This document shows, piece by piece, positions 49,795-59,815 of a DNA stretch of 64,000 nucleotides. The notes under the pieces were generated by a model, which did no database searches, was not told the origin of the DNA, and was given only the letters and a program-made list of their open reading frames with translations. This stretch comes from Verrucomicrobiales bacterium. Its GTDB lineage: Bacteria; Verrucomicrobiota; Verrucomicrobiia; Verrucomicrobiales; DEV007. Position 1 is the first letter of the stretch. Each line of letters starts with the position of its first letter. The position numbers and the translations under genes were made by a program. The stretch covers positions 186,001 through 250,000 of the forward strand of contig JARGPJ010000001.1 in NCBI GenBank assembly GCA_029212615.1, in the 5' to 3' direction.

Positions 49795-52239
49795 ATGACA
49801 ATTCCAGAACTCCAGTCGGCACTTGATGCTAATCCCGAAAATTGGGAGCTTCGCCTCACCCTCGTGCAAACGCTCGTTGCCGAGGGACGTCACGATGCCG
49901 CTGTCGAGATCGTCAACAACGGACAGGCCCTCCCCCGCGAACCCGCCCCCTGGCTTGATGCTGCCAAATGTTATGCGGCGGTAGGCGCTCTTGAGCAGGC
50001 GCGAGGCCTTATCGCCAGCTCACTCGAGATTGATCCCGCATACGGACCCTCACTGACCTATCAGCAGGAAATCGAGCAACAAATTGCCGCGGCCGCCGCT
50101 CCAGTGCCCGTGGCCCTATCCGCTGATGATATCGATGAAGAAGTCGAGGAGGCGTCCCCTCCTCCTCCGAGCGCAACCATTGTCGAAGCCCTCAAAGCTG
50201 AAGGCGGATCCAACGATCCGATTGCCCTTCCGAAAGTGTCCTTTTCCAGCGATGAGATGGATGCGCTTCACGCCGCAGAGCTTGAAGCAAAGAGACTGCG
50301 CGAAGCTTCCATCAAACGGGATAAGTACAATTCTATCATCATCACTGTCCTGCTTCACGTCGCGATCTTTGCTCTTCTGATCTCAGTGGCAACGAAGATC
50401 CCGCCAAGCACTCCTCCACAGATCGTGGCCTCCTCCGCCGCTGAGCAGCAGGAGGAAACCATTGACGACACCACGATGGAGAAACCGACGGTCGATCCAA
50501 CAACGGCCGTCAACACCGCTGTGACCGATATTATTTCCGTCTCTGCCGAATCGAGCCTTTCCGTCTCCAGCCTCGACATCCCTGTCGCTGACATGGCCAT
50601 GGAAAACATCGTATCCTTTAATCCTTCCATGAGCCTCGGCATGCCGACTTCATCGGAATCCAAGATGATGTTTGGTCAGGAAATGGAGGGTGAAGTTCTC
50701 GGCGTTGTTCTCGATGTCTCCGGCTCCATGGCGGAATACCTCCCCATGGTCGTCCGTGAGGTCGATAAGAATTTCAAGGACTCTCCTGTCGTCTATTTAC
50801 GAAACATGGTTATCAGGAAGGAAAAGAATGTTGATCCTCTTACTGACGTCATGATCATTGTCCCGGAAGAAGTGATTCCCTTTGATCAGGAATTAAAAAC
50901 CCGAACTCCCTATTGGTTTCTTTGGCACGATCTCCCGAAGAAAGCCCCCCAACGATATGTTGATCGACTCATTGAAACATTCAAAACAAGGCCGAATCAG
51001 TTTCTTTCAGCGGGAGGAAGGGGAGCGAATAACAGCCGGGTTCAGGCGGCGATCGAATTTGTGATGGAAGAGAAAATTGATTCTCTCTACATTTTTTCCG
51101 ACTTTGAAGACTTCGTCGATGAAGATGCCGCCCTTACGATCGGCCAAATGCTGGGGCGCAGAAAAATCCGCACCTACATTCAACCAGCGGAGAAAAAGAC
51201 AGAGTCTCTTTCAATCGTGACCAATAAGATCGCAAACCGCACTCTCGGACGCCAGCTCCCGACACTGGTTTCCATTCTCAGCGGAGGGGACAGTGAGGAG
51301 AAGCCGACATCTCTACTTCCTCCCAATCCGAAGGACAAGAAGATGGCCACCGACATCGACTTCACCTATGCCACTCCCCGCCCTGAAATCACGAGCAAGG
51401 AGTTCTACGGATTTCGCCCCGCGAAAGGTTGGAATGAGATTCATCGGATCGTTGAGCCGGAGTACGAGGCTGTCTTCTACGGCCCTCAAGCCAATGCCTT
51501 TATTTTCCTGAAAGACAACGACGGGAATTTCATTCAGAACCCGATACACTTCGACTACCACAGTTGGAAATATGTCCCCGATGCCCCGGATCCCCGCTCA
51601 CGCCTTCGGCGGCGGAAATTCCTCCGACTCCAGGAGGAGCCCTCATTTGACGGGAAGGAGATCGTTTGGAAAATGGTCCTCGAAGATGAAGTCAAATTCG
51701 ATGTGCACCTTTACCTCGGTCGAAAAGGTATGAATGCGACCTACGTAGCTGAGTTTCCGGAAGACAAAGAAAACGCCAGTCGTGACTGGGCGCACATTCA
51801 CTTCAAAATCCCCGCGCTCGCATCAGAGAAAAGCGACCGGTTCTTCGGCTATGATTTCCCGGCGGAAGGGGTCAAACTGGATGATGTCCGCGCTGTCGTC
51901 GAACCTAATGAGCTTATCGTCAACCTTCCCCGGCAGGATAGAGACAAGTATGCTCAGGGATGGAAGGAGCTCGGATTTGAACCGGGTTACAACACCCGAA
52001 AATTTGATGAACTCAGTCGCCGGCTTCCCAACAACATTCGCGACATGGAGGTCAAAGGACCTTCGTGGGGCGGTCGCACCATGAGCTTCCGGACGACAAG
52101 CAGCAAAATCCTTCTCGACGGCGGCCAGCCTCGAGCTGACACCGAACCATGGGAGGGCTTCAACGCCCGTCTCATTCGTCGAGGAGAGACTCGCGAACGC
52201 TTCACCAAAACCGAAGCTATCGAGATCGAGATTAAGTAA
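49795..52239 (+). CDS. TPR - transmembrane - vWA-like domain protein
   Basis: N-terminal TPR-like helices; TM IIITVLLHVAIFALLISVATKI; VLGVVLDVSGSMAEY MIDAS-like motif. Confidence 0.75.
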   Translation: MTIPELQSALDANPENWELRLTLVQTLVAEGRHDAAVEIVNNGQALPREPAPWLDAAKCYAAVGALEQARGLIASSLEIDPAYGPSLTYQQEIEQQIAAAAAPVPVALSADDIDEEVEEASPPPPSATIVEALKAEGGSNDPIALPKVSFSSDEMDALHAAELEAKRLREASIKRDKYNSIIITVLLHVAIFALLISVATKIPPSTPPQIVASSAAEQQEETIDDTTMEKPTVDPTTAVNTAVTDIISVSAESSLSVSSLDIPVADMAMENIVSFNPSMSLGMPTSSESKMMFGQEMEGEVLGVVLDVSGSMAEYLPMVVREVDKNFKDSPVVYLRNMVIRKEKNVDPLTDVMIIVPEEVIPFDQELKTRTPYWFLWHDLPKKAPQRYVDRLIETFKTRPNQFLSAGGRGANNSRVQAAIEFVMEEKIDSLYIFSDFEDFVDEDAALTIGQMLGRRKIRTYIQPAEKKTESLSIVTNKIANRTLGRQLPTLVSILSGGDSEEKPTSLLPPNPKDKKMATDIDFTYATPRPEITSKEFYGFRPAKGWNEIHRIVEPEYEAVFYGPQANAFIFLKDNDGNFIQNPIHFDYHSWKYVPDAPDPRSRLRRRKFLRLQEEPSFDGKEIVWKMVLEDEVKFDVHLYLGRKGMNATYVAEFPEDKENASRDWAHIHFKIPALASEKSDRFFGYDFPAEGVKLDDVRAVVEPNELIVNLPRQDRDKYAQGWKELGFEPGYNTRKFDELSRRLPNNIRDMEVKGPSWGGRTMSFRTTSSKILLDGGQPRADTEPWEGFNARLIRRGETRERFTKTEAIEIEIK

Positions 52240-52262
52240 TCCCACGCGAGAGCAACAAGGCC

Positions 52263-53474
52263 TCAGCGGTCGCCACGCCGAATCTCTGAGCCTTCGAAGT
52301 ACACGCGGATGCGATAAGTCGTATTCGGACGAAATTCGATCTCACCCGTCTTAACATCGAAGCGCTGAGGCACTTTTGAAAGCTGCTTGTCGACCACTGC
52401 GTGATAGCCGCGGTCCGAGAAAATGTCGATCAACATGGCCAGCGCGAGGGGGTTCGCCAAAACCTCATCCTCATTATTGATCACCGCTCGACCCGAAATC
52501 GCATGGCGCTCGATGATGGGGATAAACTTGTTCGTAATGAGATCGACGACCTCCTGAAACAAACTCTGGTCCTGCCTGACATAGCTATCCAGTCGGCGAA
52601 CAAGTTCCTGCCGTGCATGCAGTACCAATTCGCTTGCGAGAGGAATCTCACGGATCATCGAAAAGGTTTCAGGCTCAAGCTCAAGCGAGCTCTGATACTG
52701 AAGCTCCTGAAGAATATTCTCTTCAACCTCGGAAACAGAACCTTGCGCGTTAATCAGGTGATAGAAAAAGACCTCACGAAGTGACTGCAGGGCATCCCAG
52801 GTACTTTCCTTAAAGACACGGTAGCGGTGCTTTGCTGCCTCAACATCCAAATCCGTCGGGCGAAGTTCCTGAACTTCGCCGACACCGGTCATCCGAACTT
52901 CCTCATTGTGCTTTGCGATTTCGCGACCGCGATAGAGCTGACGCTCAACACTCGTTTTCTCGTCCACAAACAGGACCATGACGTGAATCGTCGGAAGCCT
53001 GAAAAATTCAGCAAGATGCGTGTGCGCATAATCCCGGTGCATCTTCCCGATTCTCTTGACGAGAAGCTTCATGCACTCAACCTGAATCTTTGTCCTCGGA
53101 AAACCATCGAGAACAGCGCCATCGCGAAACTCCGCTCCCAGCATCTGGCGGAGAAGAATCCCCATCACTTCACGGTCCCCCACCAACTGCCCATTATCCT
53201 TTAACGCTTTCGCTTCAGGACTGTCGAGCAGGGAACTCACCACAATCGGCGGACAGGTGAAACCCCGCGCTTTCATGATGAATCCAGTGTTCGTCCCTTT
53301 ACCGGAACCGGGAGCACCACCCAGGAGAATAATCTCTTTGGGAAAGCGCAAATTTTCGAGCCCAATTTCGTCGACCAACCCCTTCCAGACGGCATTAAAA
53401 ATCAACTGGGCGTCCTTAATCTCGACGTCCTTCAGGCCACTCGCCTCATCAGCGGCAGGTTTGGGTTCACTCAT
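52263..53474 (-). CDS. Adenylate kinase-like nucleotide kinase with long C-terminal extension
   Basis: ILLGGAPGSGKGTNTGFIM, VLDGFPRTKIQ; about 200 further residues after the kinase core. Confidence 0.8.
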   Translation of the reverse strand: MSEPKPAADEASGLKDVEIKDAQLIFNAVWKGLVDEIGLENLRFPKEIILLGGAPGSGKGTNTGFIMKARGFTCPPIVVSSLLDSPEAKALKDNGQLVGDREVMGILLRQMLGAEFRDGAVLDGFPRTKIQVECMKLLVKRIGKMHRDYAHTHLAEFFRLPTIHVMVLFVDEKTSVERQLYRGREIAKHNEEVRMTGVGEVQELRPTDLDVEAAKHRYRVFKESTWDALQSLREVFFYHLINAQGSVSEVEENILQELQYQSSLELEPETFSMIREIPLASELVLHARQELVRRLDSYVRQDQSLFQEVVDLITNKFIPIIERHAISGRAVINNEDEVLANPLALAMLIDIFSDRGYHAVVDKQLSKVPQRFDVKTGEIEFRPNTTYRIRVYFEGSEIRRGDR

Positions 53475-53621
53475 GCAAATCTCGTCCGCTCGAATCATGC
53501 TTGCCGCAAGTCGAATTCGAGGCACCCGTTCACTATTCTCGATAATTCACCGACAAACAGCGACGGACGGGGAGTCACCCCATCCACACACAAGAGGGTT
53601 ATCTCACTGACTTTACCCTGT

Positions 53622-55733
53622 TCAATCCAGCTTCAGCCATTGCACGGCATCAATAATGACATGTCCTTCCGTGCCCTCGTTACTGATGGTCACCGTGGAT
53701 GTTTCGCCGGCTGAATAGGTGAAGGTCCCGATTTCATGAAAAGGAGGATGAGAGGGCTTCTCCTTTTGACTGAGCATCAGTGCCGTAGTTCCCTCCGCCG
53801 TTTCGACCGCAACCGGAACAGCTGACGCCCGATTGTGATTCGGCGGATAGGCAACGCGAACCGCATACTCACCCGCTTCTTCCAACACTGTTGTAAAGGC
53901 TGCCGTCGCCTCCCCTTTCTGCTGATTATCATCATGTCGATAACCGAAACCAACAAAAGGACCATTCGATGAACTGGTCTTCGAGAAACCGGTCAGCGTT
54001 GCTTTTTCATCATCAACCACAATCCCGTCGAGATCAGTCACAGCAGTCCCTTTTCCACCCGAGACCGGACCGTCATAATGCAGGACCTGGCCCTCTTCAA
54101 GAAGACGTGCTTTGAGCTCTTCATAGGGAACATCCTGCACATCGAGTCCACCGTCGATTGCCATGGCAGCAGCCGTTGCCGCACTTTGTCCCAGAATCAT
54201 GAAAACGGGTTCCATCCGGATCGACCCGAAGGCGATGTGAGTGCTGGAGACACAAACCGGAGCGAAAAGATTAGTGCACTGATCCCGCTTCGGAACCAAC
54301 GAACCGTAGGCAATCTCGTATGGGCCACGAGTGCTCACTCCGATATCACCTTCGTTCTGGACATAACCATTATCATCAATGTGGCGCTGCGTATTGTGGG
54401 AGTCGATCGCATAGGAGCCCATGCCAACAGAGTCAGGAGTAGGGTTAACCTTTCTCAGTTCGTTTTCCGTCATGACAAAGTCACCGATCATGCGACGAGC
54501 CTCACGAATATAGAGCTGATGCGACCAGTTTCCGTTCTCCTGAAATTCATCCTTAGGCAGCCCCCAGTTATTCATTTCATCCTGCACTTCCTTGGGAACA
54601 CGAGGATCATTGGCGATAAAGTAGAGAAGGCCGAGCTGATAGGTTTCATGCTCCGCAATGATCTCACGGCGCTCTTCATAACTGCCCTCGGGATAGCCAT
54701 AGTTGTAACCAATATTATCGAAACTGAAGGGACCGTGATTGTTCGTGTCGGTTTTGTGATTAGGAACCACATCAAATTTATTGAAAACCTCCATTCCCCA
54801 ACCCGCTTCAAAACAGCGAACCAAGAGCTCGTATTGATTCGGATCATAGCCATTCGGCTTCGTAAACGGAATCCGGTTCTCAGGATGGTTGGTTAAGCAC
54901 ATGCGGAAACAATAAGCCTGCACACGATGATCACCTTCACCCCGCTCACCCGGAGGATCGGTGCTGATTCGTGCAAGGACACCGCTCGAGGGGTCACCGG
55001 GAACAAGATAGGCGCTGACCGGACGGTCGAGGAGTTGAAAGTGATGCTTGTGGTGATCCACCTCGGTCTGAACGCCGTTCCAATTCTCATTATAATCAGC
55101 GTTCGCCTCCCGACCGACATGATAATCGACCCCGGAAGCAGCGATGAGATCTCCCTCATATGTCGTATCAAGAAACATCTTCCCCGAAAATTTCTTCCCG
55201 CTCAAGGTGGTGATGGATACGATTCTTCCATCCTTCATCTCCACCCCATTCTCACGATCGAGCCACTCATCGCGGTGCACCGTGAGGCCAAATTCAGCGA
55301 CGTAATCCTCAAAGACTTTCCGGGCAACGCTGGGCTCAAAAACCCACATTGTCCGGTTCTTTCCATCCATCGCGGGGGTTCCCTGACCCGTATTTCCGTA
55401 GTCTTCCGGCTTCTCCCACTTCCAGGTTTCCGGCTTTTGATATTCCTTCCATACCCGATGATAGAAGTCACGGGACAGCCCTCCAATAACCGCCTTATTA
55501 CCTGTATCTGTCCATCCAAGCCCACCACTGGAAAGACCGCCAAGGATAGTATCCGGACTGACGATTACGACAGATTTCCCCATCTTCTTTGCCTGCACCC
55601 CGGCGATGACGGCAGCGCAGGTCCCGCCATAGATCACGACATCATGTTCAACATTCTCGTCCGCCGAAGCCGGTGAGAGAAAAGCCAGTGAGGCCGATAG
55701 AAGCAAAGAAAGAGTGAGCAGGGATTTTTCCAT
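53622..55733 (-). CDS. Secreted FAD-dependent oxidoreductase with C-terminal golvesin/xanthan-lyase-like domain
   Basis: DVVIYGGTCAAVIAGVQAKKMGKSVVIVSPDTILGGLSSGGLGWTD; C-terminal EYAVRVAYPPNHNRASAVPVAVE...IGTFTYSAGETSTVTISNEG. Confidence 0.88.
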   Translation of the reverse strand: MEKSLLTLSLLLSASLAFLSPASADENVEHDVVIYGGTCAAVIAGVQAKKMGKSVVIVSPDTILGGLSSGGLGWTDTGNKAVIGGLSRDFYHRVWKEYQKPETWKWEKPEDYGNTGQGTPAMDGKNRTMWVFEPSVARKVFEDYVAEFGLTVHRDEWLDRENGVEMKDGRIVSITTLSGKKFSGKMFLDTTYEGDLIAASGVDYHVGREANADYNENWNGVQTEVDHHKHHFQLLDRPVSAYLVPGDPSSGVLARISTDPPGERGEGDHRVQAYCFRMCLTNHPENRIPFTKPNGYDPNQYELLVRCFEAGWGMEVFNKFDVVPNHKTDTNNHGPFSFDNIGYNYGYPEGSYEERREIIAEHETYQLGLLYFIANDPRVPKEVQDEMNNWGLPKDEFQENGNWSHQLYIREARRMIGDFVMTENELRKVNPTPDSVGMGSYAIDSHNTQRHIDDNGYVQNEGDIGVSTRGPYEIAYGSLVPKRDQCTNLFAPVCVSSTHIAFGSIRMEPVFMILGQSAATAAAMAIDGGLDVQDVPYEELKARLLEEGQVLHYDGPVSGGKGTAVTDLDGIVVDDEKATLTGFSKTSSSNGPFVGFGYRHDDNQQKGEATAAFTTVLEEAGEYAVRVAYPPNHNRASAVPVAVETAEGTTALMLSQKEKPSHPPFHEIGTFTYSAGETSTVTISNEGTEGHVIIDAVQWLKLD

Positions 55734-55849
55734 GCTCAAAGTTTAACGAATGCTCCCAAAGCGACAAGACACCGTTCGCGCCAAAAAAAAGGTGACCACT
55801 TTCAAAGCGAAGGCTATCCAAGGAGACTACCTCCAAAAAGAATCTGCTT

Positions 55850-57274
55850 CTATGCCAGCAGATCTTTGACCACCGATCCGTGAACATCAGTGAGACGGAA
55901 GTCCCGACCGGAGAATCGATAGGTCAGTTTTTCATGATCGAATCCGAGTAGATGCAACATCGTCGCGTGCAGATCGTGAACATGAACAGGATTGGAGGCC
56001 ACGGATAACCCGAAGTCGTCCGTCTCACCATAGGCCATGCCACCCTTGACGCCTCCACCGGCCATCCAGACGGTAAATCCATCCACGTGATGGTCACGCC
56101 CGATACGGTTCACATCTTTCTTCGCCACTTTCTGAATAGTGGAGGTCCGCCCCATCTCGCCACCCCAGACAACAAGCGTGTCTTCCAACATTCCACGCGC
56201 CTCAAGATCCTCTAACAAAGCAGCAATCGGCTGATCTGACTCCCTCGCAAGGCGCTGGTGGTTCGGCAGTAATCCGGCATGACTGTCCCACGGCTGGCCA
56301 GCCCCGTGATAACACTGAACATAGCGAACCCCCCGCTCCACGAGACGACGGGCCATGAGGAGGTTTCGTCCCACCGGCGTGTCCCCGTAACTCTCCCGAA
56401 CTACTTCGGGTTCTTTCGAGACATCAAAAGCATCCGTCGCTTCGCTCTGCATGCGGAAAGCCAACTCCATCGAATGGATTCTCGAATTCAAACGTTCATC
56501 ACCCTCCCTGATCGAGGCATGCCCCTCATTAAGAGCTTTCGTGAGCCGAAGCAGATTCCTTTGCGTGCCAGTACCGATGTCATCGCGACGAAGATGCGGG
56601 ATCATTTCCCCTGCCTTGCGATTCGTCTCAATGTGCGTCCCCTGATAAACCCCCGGAAGAAAGGAACTTGTCCAGTTTCTGGACTGCGCTGTAGGCATTC
56701 CGTTAGGCATCAAGACCACATAGCCGGGGAGATCCTCGCTCTCAGTTCCCAGTCCATAAAGAACCCATGAACCGATACTGGGACGTGCCAGAACCGGGTT
56801 TCCGCAATTCATCATGAGGAGTCCCGGCGAGTGATTGGCTATCTCACTCTGCATCGATCGAATCACACAAAGCTTGTCAGCATGTTTCGCCACATTGGGA
56901 TACAACTCGGAAATTTCGAGACCGCTCTCGCCGTGCTTTGAAAACTCAAATGGAGATGCCCAGATTTCCCCGACACGATTCCTTTGCGTATTCTGCAAGG
57001 TCTTCTTAATCGATTCAGGCAACTCCTGTCCATCAAGCTTCTTAAGCTCCGGCTTATAGTCGAAGGTATCAATCTGCGACGGACCTCCATTCATGAAAAG
57101 ATGAATGACCCGCTTTGCCTTAGCGGGGAAATGCGGCTGCCTGGCAGCGAGCGGTGAATCAAGCGGACCCTGTCCGTGCACGCTCGAGAGCAGATCCGAA
57201 GCTGCGATGGCGCCCATGCCAAAACCAAGCCGCTGGAGAGCGGAGCGTCGTGAAAGATGAAATTCGTTGCTCAT
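55850..57274 (-). CDS. DUF1501 domain-containing protein
   Basis: RRSALQRLGFGMGAIAASDLL; FPAKAKRVIHLFMNGGPSQIDTFDYKP; VVWGGEMGRT. Confidence 0.95.
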   Translation of the reverse strand: MSNEFHLSRRSALQRLGFGMGAIAASDLLSSVHGQGPLDSPLAARQPHFPAKAKRVIHLFMNGGPSQIDTFDYKPELKKLDGQELPESIKKTLQNTQRNRVGEIWASPFEFSKHGESGLEISELYPNVAKHADKLCVIRSMQSEIANHSPGLLMMNCGNPVLARPSIGSWVLYGLGTESEDLPGYVVLMPNGMPTAQSRNWTSSFLPGVYQGTHIETNRKAGEMIPHLRRDDIGTGTQRNLLRLTKALNEGHASIREGDERLNSRIHSMELAFRMQSEATDAFDVSKEPEVVRESYGDTPVGRNLLMARRLVERGVRYVQCYHGAGQPWDSHAGLLPNHQRLARESDQPIAALLEDLEARGMLEDTLVVWGGEMGRTSTIQKVAKKDVNRIGRDHHVDGFTVWMAGGGVKGGMAYGETDDFGLSVASNPVHVHDLHATMLHLLGFDHEKLTYRFSGRDFRLTDVHGSVVKDLLA

Positions 57275-57277
57275 GAT

Positions 57278-59578
57278 TCAGTCCACGTAAAGAAACTCAT
57301 TCGACATGCATAGCGATTGAGCAATGAGAGCCCAGGGGGGAATATTCCGCCCTTCTTCGATCTCTGCGAAGCGCTCAACCCGGTCTACCTCTACGGGTGT
57401 CGGTGGCCGTTGCAACACCCTTTCAAAAACCGCCTCGATACGCTCGTTGCGATCATCGATTTTATCGAGCCCGACATCGTCAATGAGAGCTTCCGACTGC
57501 TCAATCATGAAAGGCGAGTTCATGAGAAATAAAGCCTGGGGGGAAACAATATTATCGGTGCGTGAACCCTGTGTTTGCACCGGAGAGGGGAAATCAAAGT
57601 TCCGCAGAGTCGGGTCAAGGTTGAAACGGTTTACGTAGCCGTAAACACTGCGACGCCTCGTGTAGTCATCGCCCCACATCTGCCCCGGCCGACCCCGCAT
57701 ACTGAGGTCGAGCTGACCGGCAACCGCGAGTAGAGAGTCACGAAGCTCTTCGATACGAAGCCGGGAACGATTCGATCTCCAAAAGAACTCATTTTCCGGA
57801 TCAATCGCCACCATCTCATCCCGATTCAGGCTCGCCTGCTGAAAGGTCTTCGACGTCACGATGAGGCGAACCAGCTTTTTCGTAGACCAGCCTTCCTCAA
57901 TAAACCAGCTCGCCAGAAAATCGAGCAACTCCGGGTGGCTTGGCGCTTCACCCTGAAGCCCGAAATCGGACGGTGTATCAACGATCGGGTCGCCCATCAA
58001 CATTGCCCAGACCCGATTCACATAAACACGCGCCGTGAGCGGATTCTCAGGATCGACCATCTTTTCCGCGAGCTCAAGGCGCCCACTGTCCTTTGCATTG
58101 AAGGGCTTCTGCTCCGGATCAATGATTTTCAAAAAGCGCCGGGGAACGCGTTCCCCCTTATTCGATGGCTCTCCGCGAATGAATACGGCAGGTTCAGCTG
58201 GCTTTCCTTTTTCAGACACCGTCATGGCCCGGGTCGGTGCCCCCCTGTTGAAAAGTAAGAGTTCGGCCAGATCAGTCTGCTCTATCTCAGCAGCAAGCGA
58301 ACGATTGTTCCCTTTCACTTTTTCACCGGCCTCTTTGATTTCCCGATCAATTTCAGCTCTTGCTTTCGTATATTCCGCCACTTCCCCGGCCCCGGCCTCG
58401 TAACCTTTAATTACCGGAAAGGCATTTAGCTTCCAGGGCTCAGGACGACTCAATGAATTGAACACCCCATACAAAGAATAGTAATCAGCCGTCGGAACCG
58501 GTTCGAATTTGTGATCGTGACAACGGGAACAGGAAACTGTCATCCCGAGAATTCCCCGGGTCGTCACATCAATGACATCATCCACAAAATCGTGGGACAT
58601 GTTCCGGTAGGGTGAAACGGCGATAAACCCGAGCGCAGCGAGGGTGGGATCGTTTTTCCCTTTCACAAAGAGATCAGCAGCAAGCTGCTCTTTCACGAAG
58701 AGATCAAAGGGCTTATCCTCGTTGAATGAATCGATCACATAGTCGCGATACGTGAACGCATACGGATAATAGTGCGGTGTCTTGGTATCCGGCCGATAAG
58801 TGATTGCGGTGTCAGCGTAGCGGGCGATATCCAGCCAGAATCGCCCGACGTGCTCACCAAAGCGGGGCGAGGCCATAAGTTCCTCGAGATAAGCATCGTA
58901 ATTCTTATCCTTCAGACCACCTTCTACCGGCGGCAATCCCGTCAACTTGTAGCTCAAGCGTCGCATCAAGGTTCGTTTATCTGCGACAGGCGATGGAGTA
59001 AGTCCATTCTCTTCCAATTTCGCCCAAACAAACTGATCAACCGGATTTTCGTTCCAAACCGGATCAGTTACCTCTGGAGGAGTGATTTTTTGTACCGGCT
59101 GAAAAGACCAATGATCCTTCGCCTTCTCGAAAATCACGTCCTGATCACCCAACTGGGAAAACTCAGTCTCCCCCATATCTTCAGCCGGACCTGCAGCCCC
59201 GTCACGTATCCACTTCTTCAGGATGGCTACTTCTTCTGCCTCCAACTGATACTTAGGGGGCATCTCAACATTCGGATCGGTGTAGGCAACGGCGGTGATG
59301 AGCAGGGATCCCTTAAGGTTTCCGGGGATCACCGCTTTGCCACTGTCCCCCCCTTCAAGCCAACCGGATTCCCGATCCAGAAGAAGTCCGCCTTTCTGGG
59401 AGCCTTCCGCTTCTGAATGGCAATCGTAGCAATGTTTCACGAGAAGAGGACGAACCCGCCGCTCAAAAAACTCGGTACCACTCATTTCACCCGACGGCTG
59501 TGCGCCAACACTCAGCGGCAAGCTCGAGAGCAGAATCGAAAGAAGGAGGATAAAGGAGGACTTCACTATCTGAAACAT
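57278..59578 (-). CDS. PSD1 / DUF1549-DUF1553 protein with planctomycete-type cytochrome c domain
   Basis: FFERRVRPLLVKHCYDCHSEAEGSQKGGLLLDRESGWLEGGDSG; FWLDIARYADT; NRVWAMLMGDPIVDTPSDFG. Confidence 0.95.
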   Translation of the reverse strand: MFQIVKSSFILLLSILLSSLPLSVGAQPSGEMSGTEFFERRVRPLLVKHCYDCHSEAEGSQKGGLLLDRESGWLEGGDSGKAVIPGNLKGSLLITAVAYTDPNVEMPPKYQLEAEEVAILKKWIRDGAAGPAEDMGETEFSQLGDQDVIFEKAKDHWSFQPVQKITPPEVTDPVWNENPVDQFVWAKLEENGLTPSPVADKRTLMRRLSYKLTGLPPVEGGLKDKNYDAYLEELMASPRFGEHVGRFWLDIARYADTAITYRPDTKTPHYYPYAFTYRDYVIDSFNEDKPFDLFVKEQLAADLFVKGKNDPTLAALGFIAVSPYRNMSHDFVDDVIDVTTRGILGMTVSCSRCHDHKFEPVPTADYYSLYGVFNSLSRPEPWKLNAFPVIKGYEAGAGEVAEYTKARAEIDREIKEAGEKVKGNNRSLAAEIEQTDLAELLLFNRGAPTRAMTVSEKGKPAEPAVFIRGEPSNKGERVPRRFLKIIDPEQKPFNAKDSGRLELAEKMVDPENPLTARVYVNRVWAMLMGDPIVDTPSDFGLQGEAPSHPELLDFLASWFIEEGWSTKKLVRLIVTSKTFQQASLNRDEMVAIDPENEFFWRSNRSRLRIEELRDSLLAVAGQLDLSMRGRPGQMWGDDYTRRRSVYGYVNRFNLDPTLRNFDFPSPVQTQGSRTDNIVSPQALFLMNSPFMIEQSEALIDDVGLDKIDDRNERIEAVFERVLQRPPTPVEVDRVERFAEIEEGRNIPPWALIAQSLCMSNEFLYVD

Positions 59579-59780
59579 AAGCGATTTAACGCTCCCGTCA
59601 TGAAGTGCTGACAGCGGGATTACGTGAAGGCGAAAAACCCGCCAAAGCCAGCTATTTCAGGACATTTCGGCACCGGAGAGGTTTCACCCTTCCCTCTGAA
59701 AGGCTCTCTCTCCTGAGCTGAACCGGCACAATCATCCGGCTTCTCAACTTCAATCCACCCCCGGGAGGGCCTTAAATACC

Positions 59781-59807
59781 TGTATTTTACAAGTAATGTA
59801 TGTTACA
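59781..59807. promoter_or_regulatory. Tandem palindromic operator upstream of marR-like gene
   Basis: TGTATTTTACA-AGTAA-TGTATGTTACA, two 11-mers with TGTA/TACA arms, 10/11 identical. Confidence 0.65.
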
Positions 59808-59815
59808 GATAATAG

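Noticed and set aside
54078-55676. Two long + strand ORFs (54078-54896 and 54927-55676) opposite the FAD oxidoreductase
   Set aside because: No recognisable motifs; fully covered by a well supported minus-strand gene. Same reasoning applies to 29114-29995, 39471-40166, 58772-59416, 62438-62860, 62835-63281 and 63282-63854.
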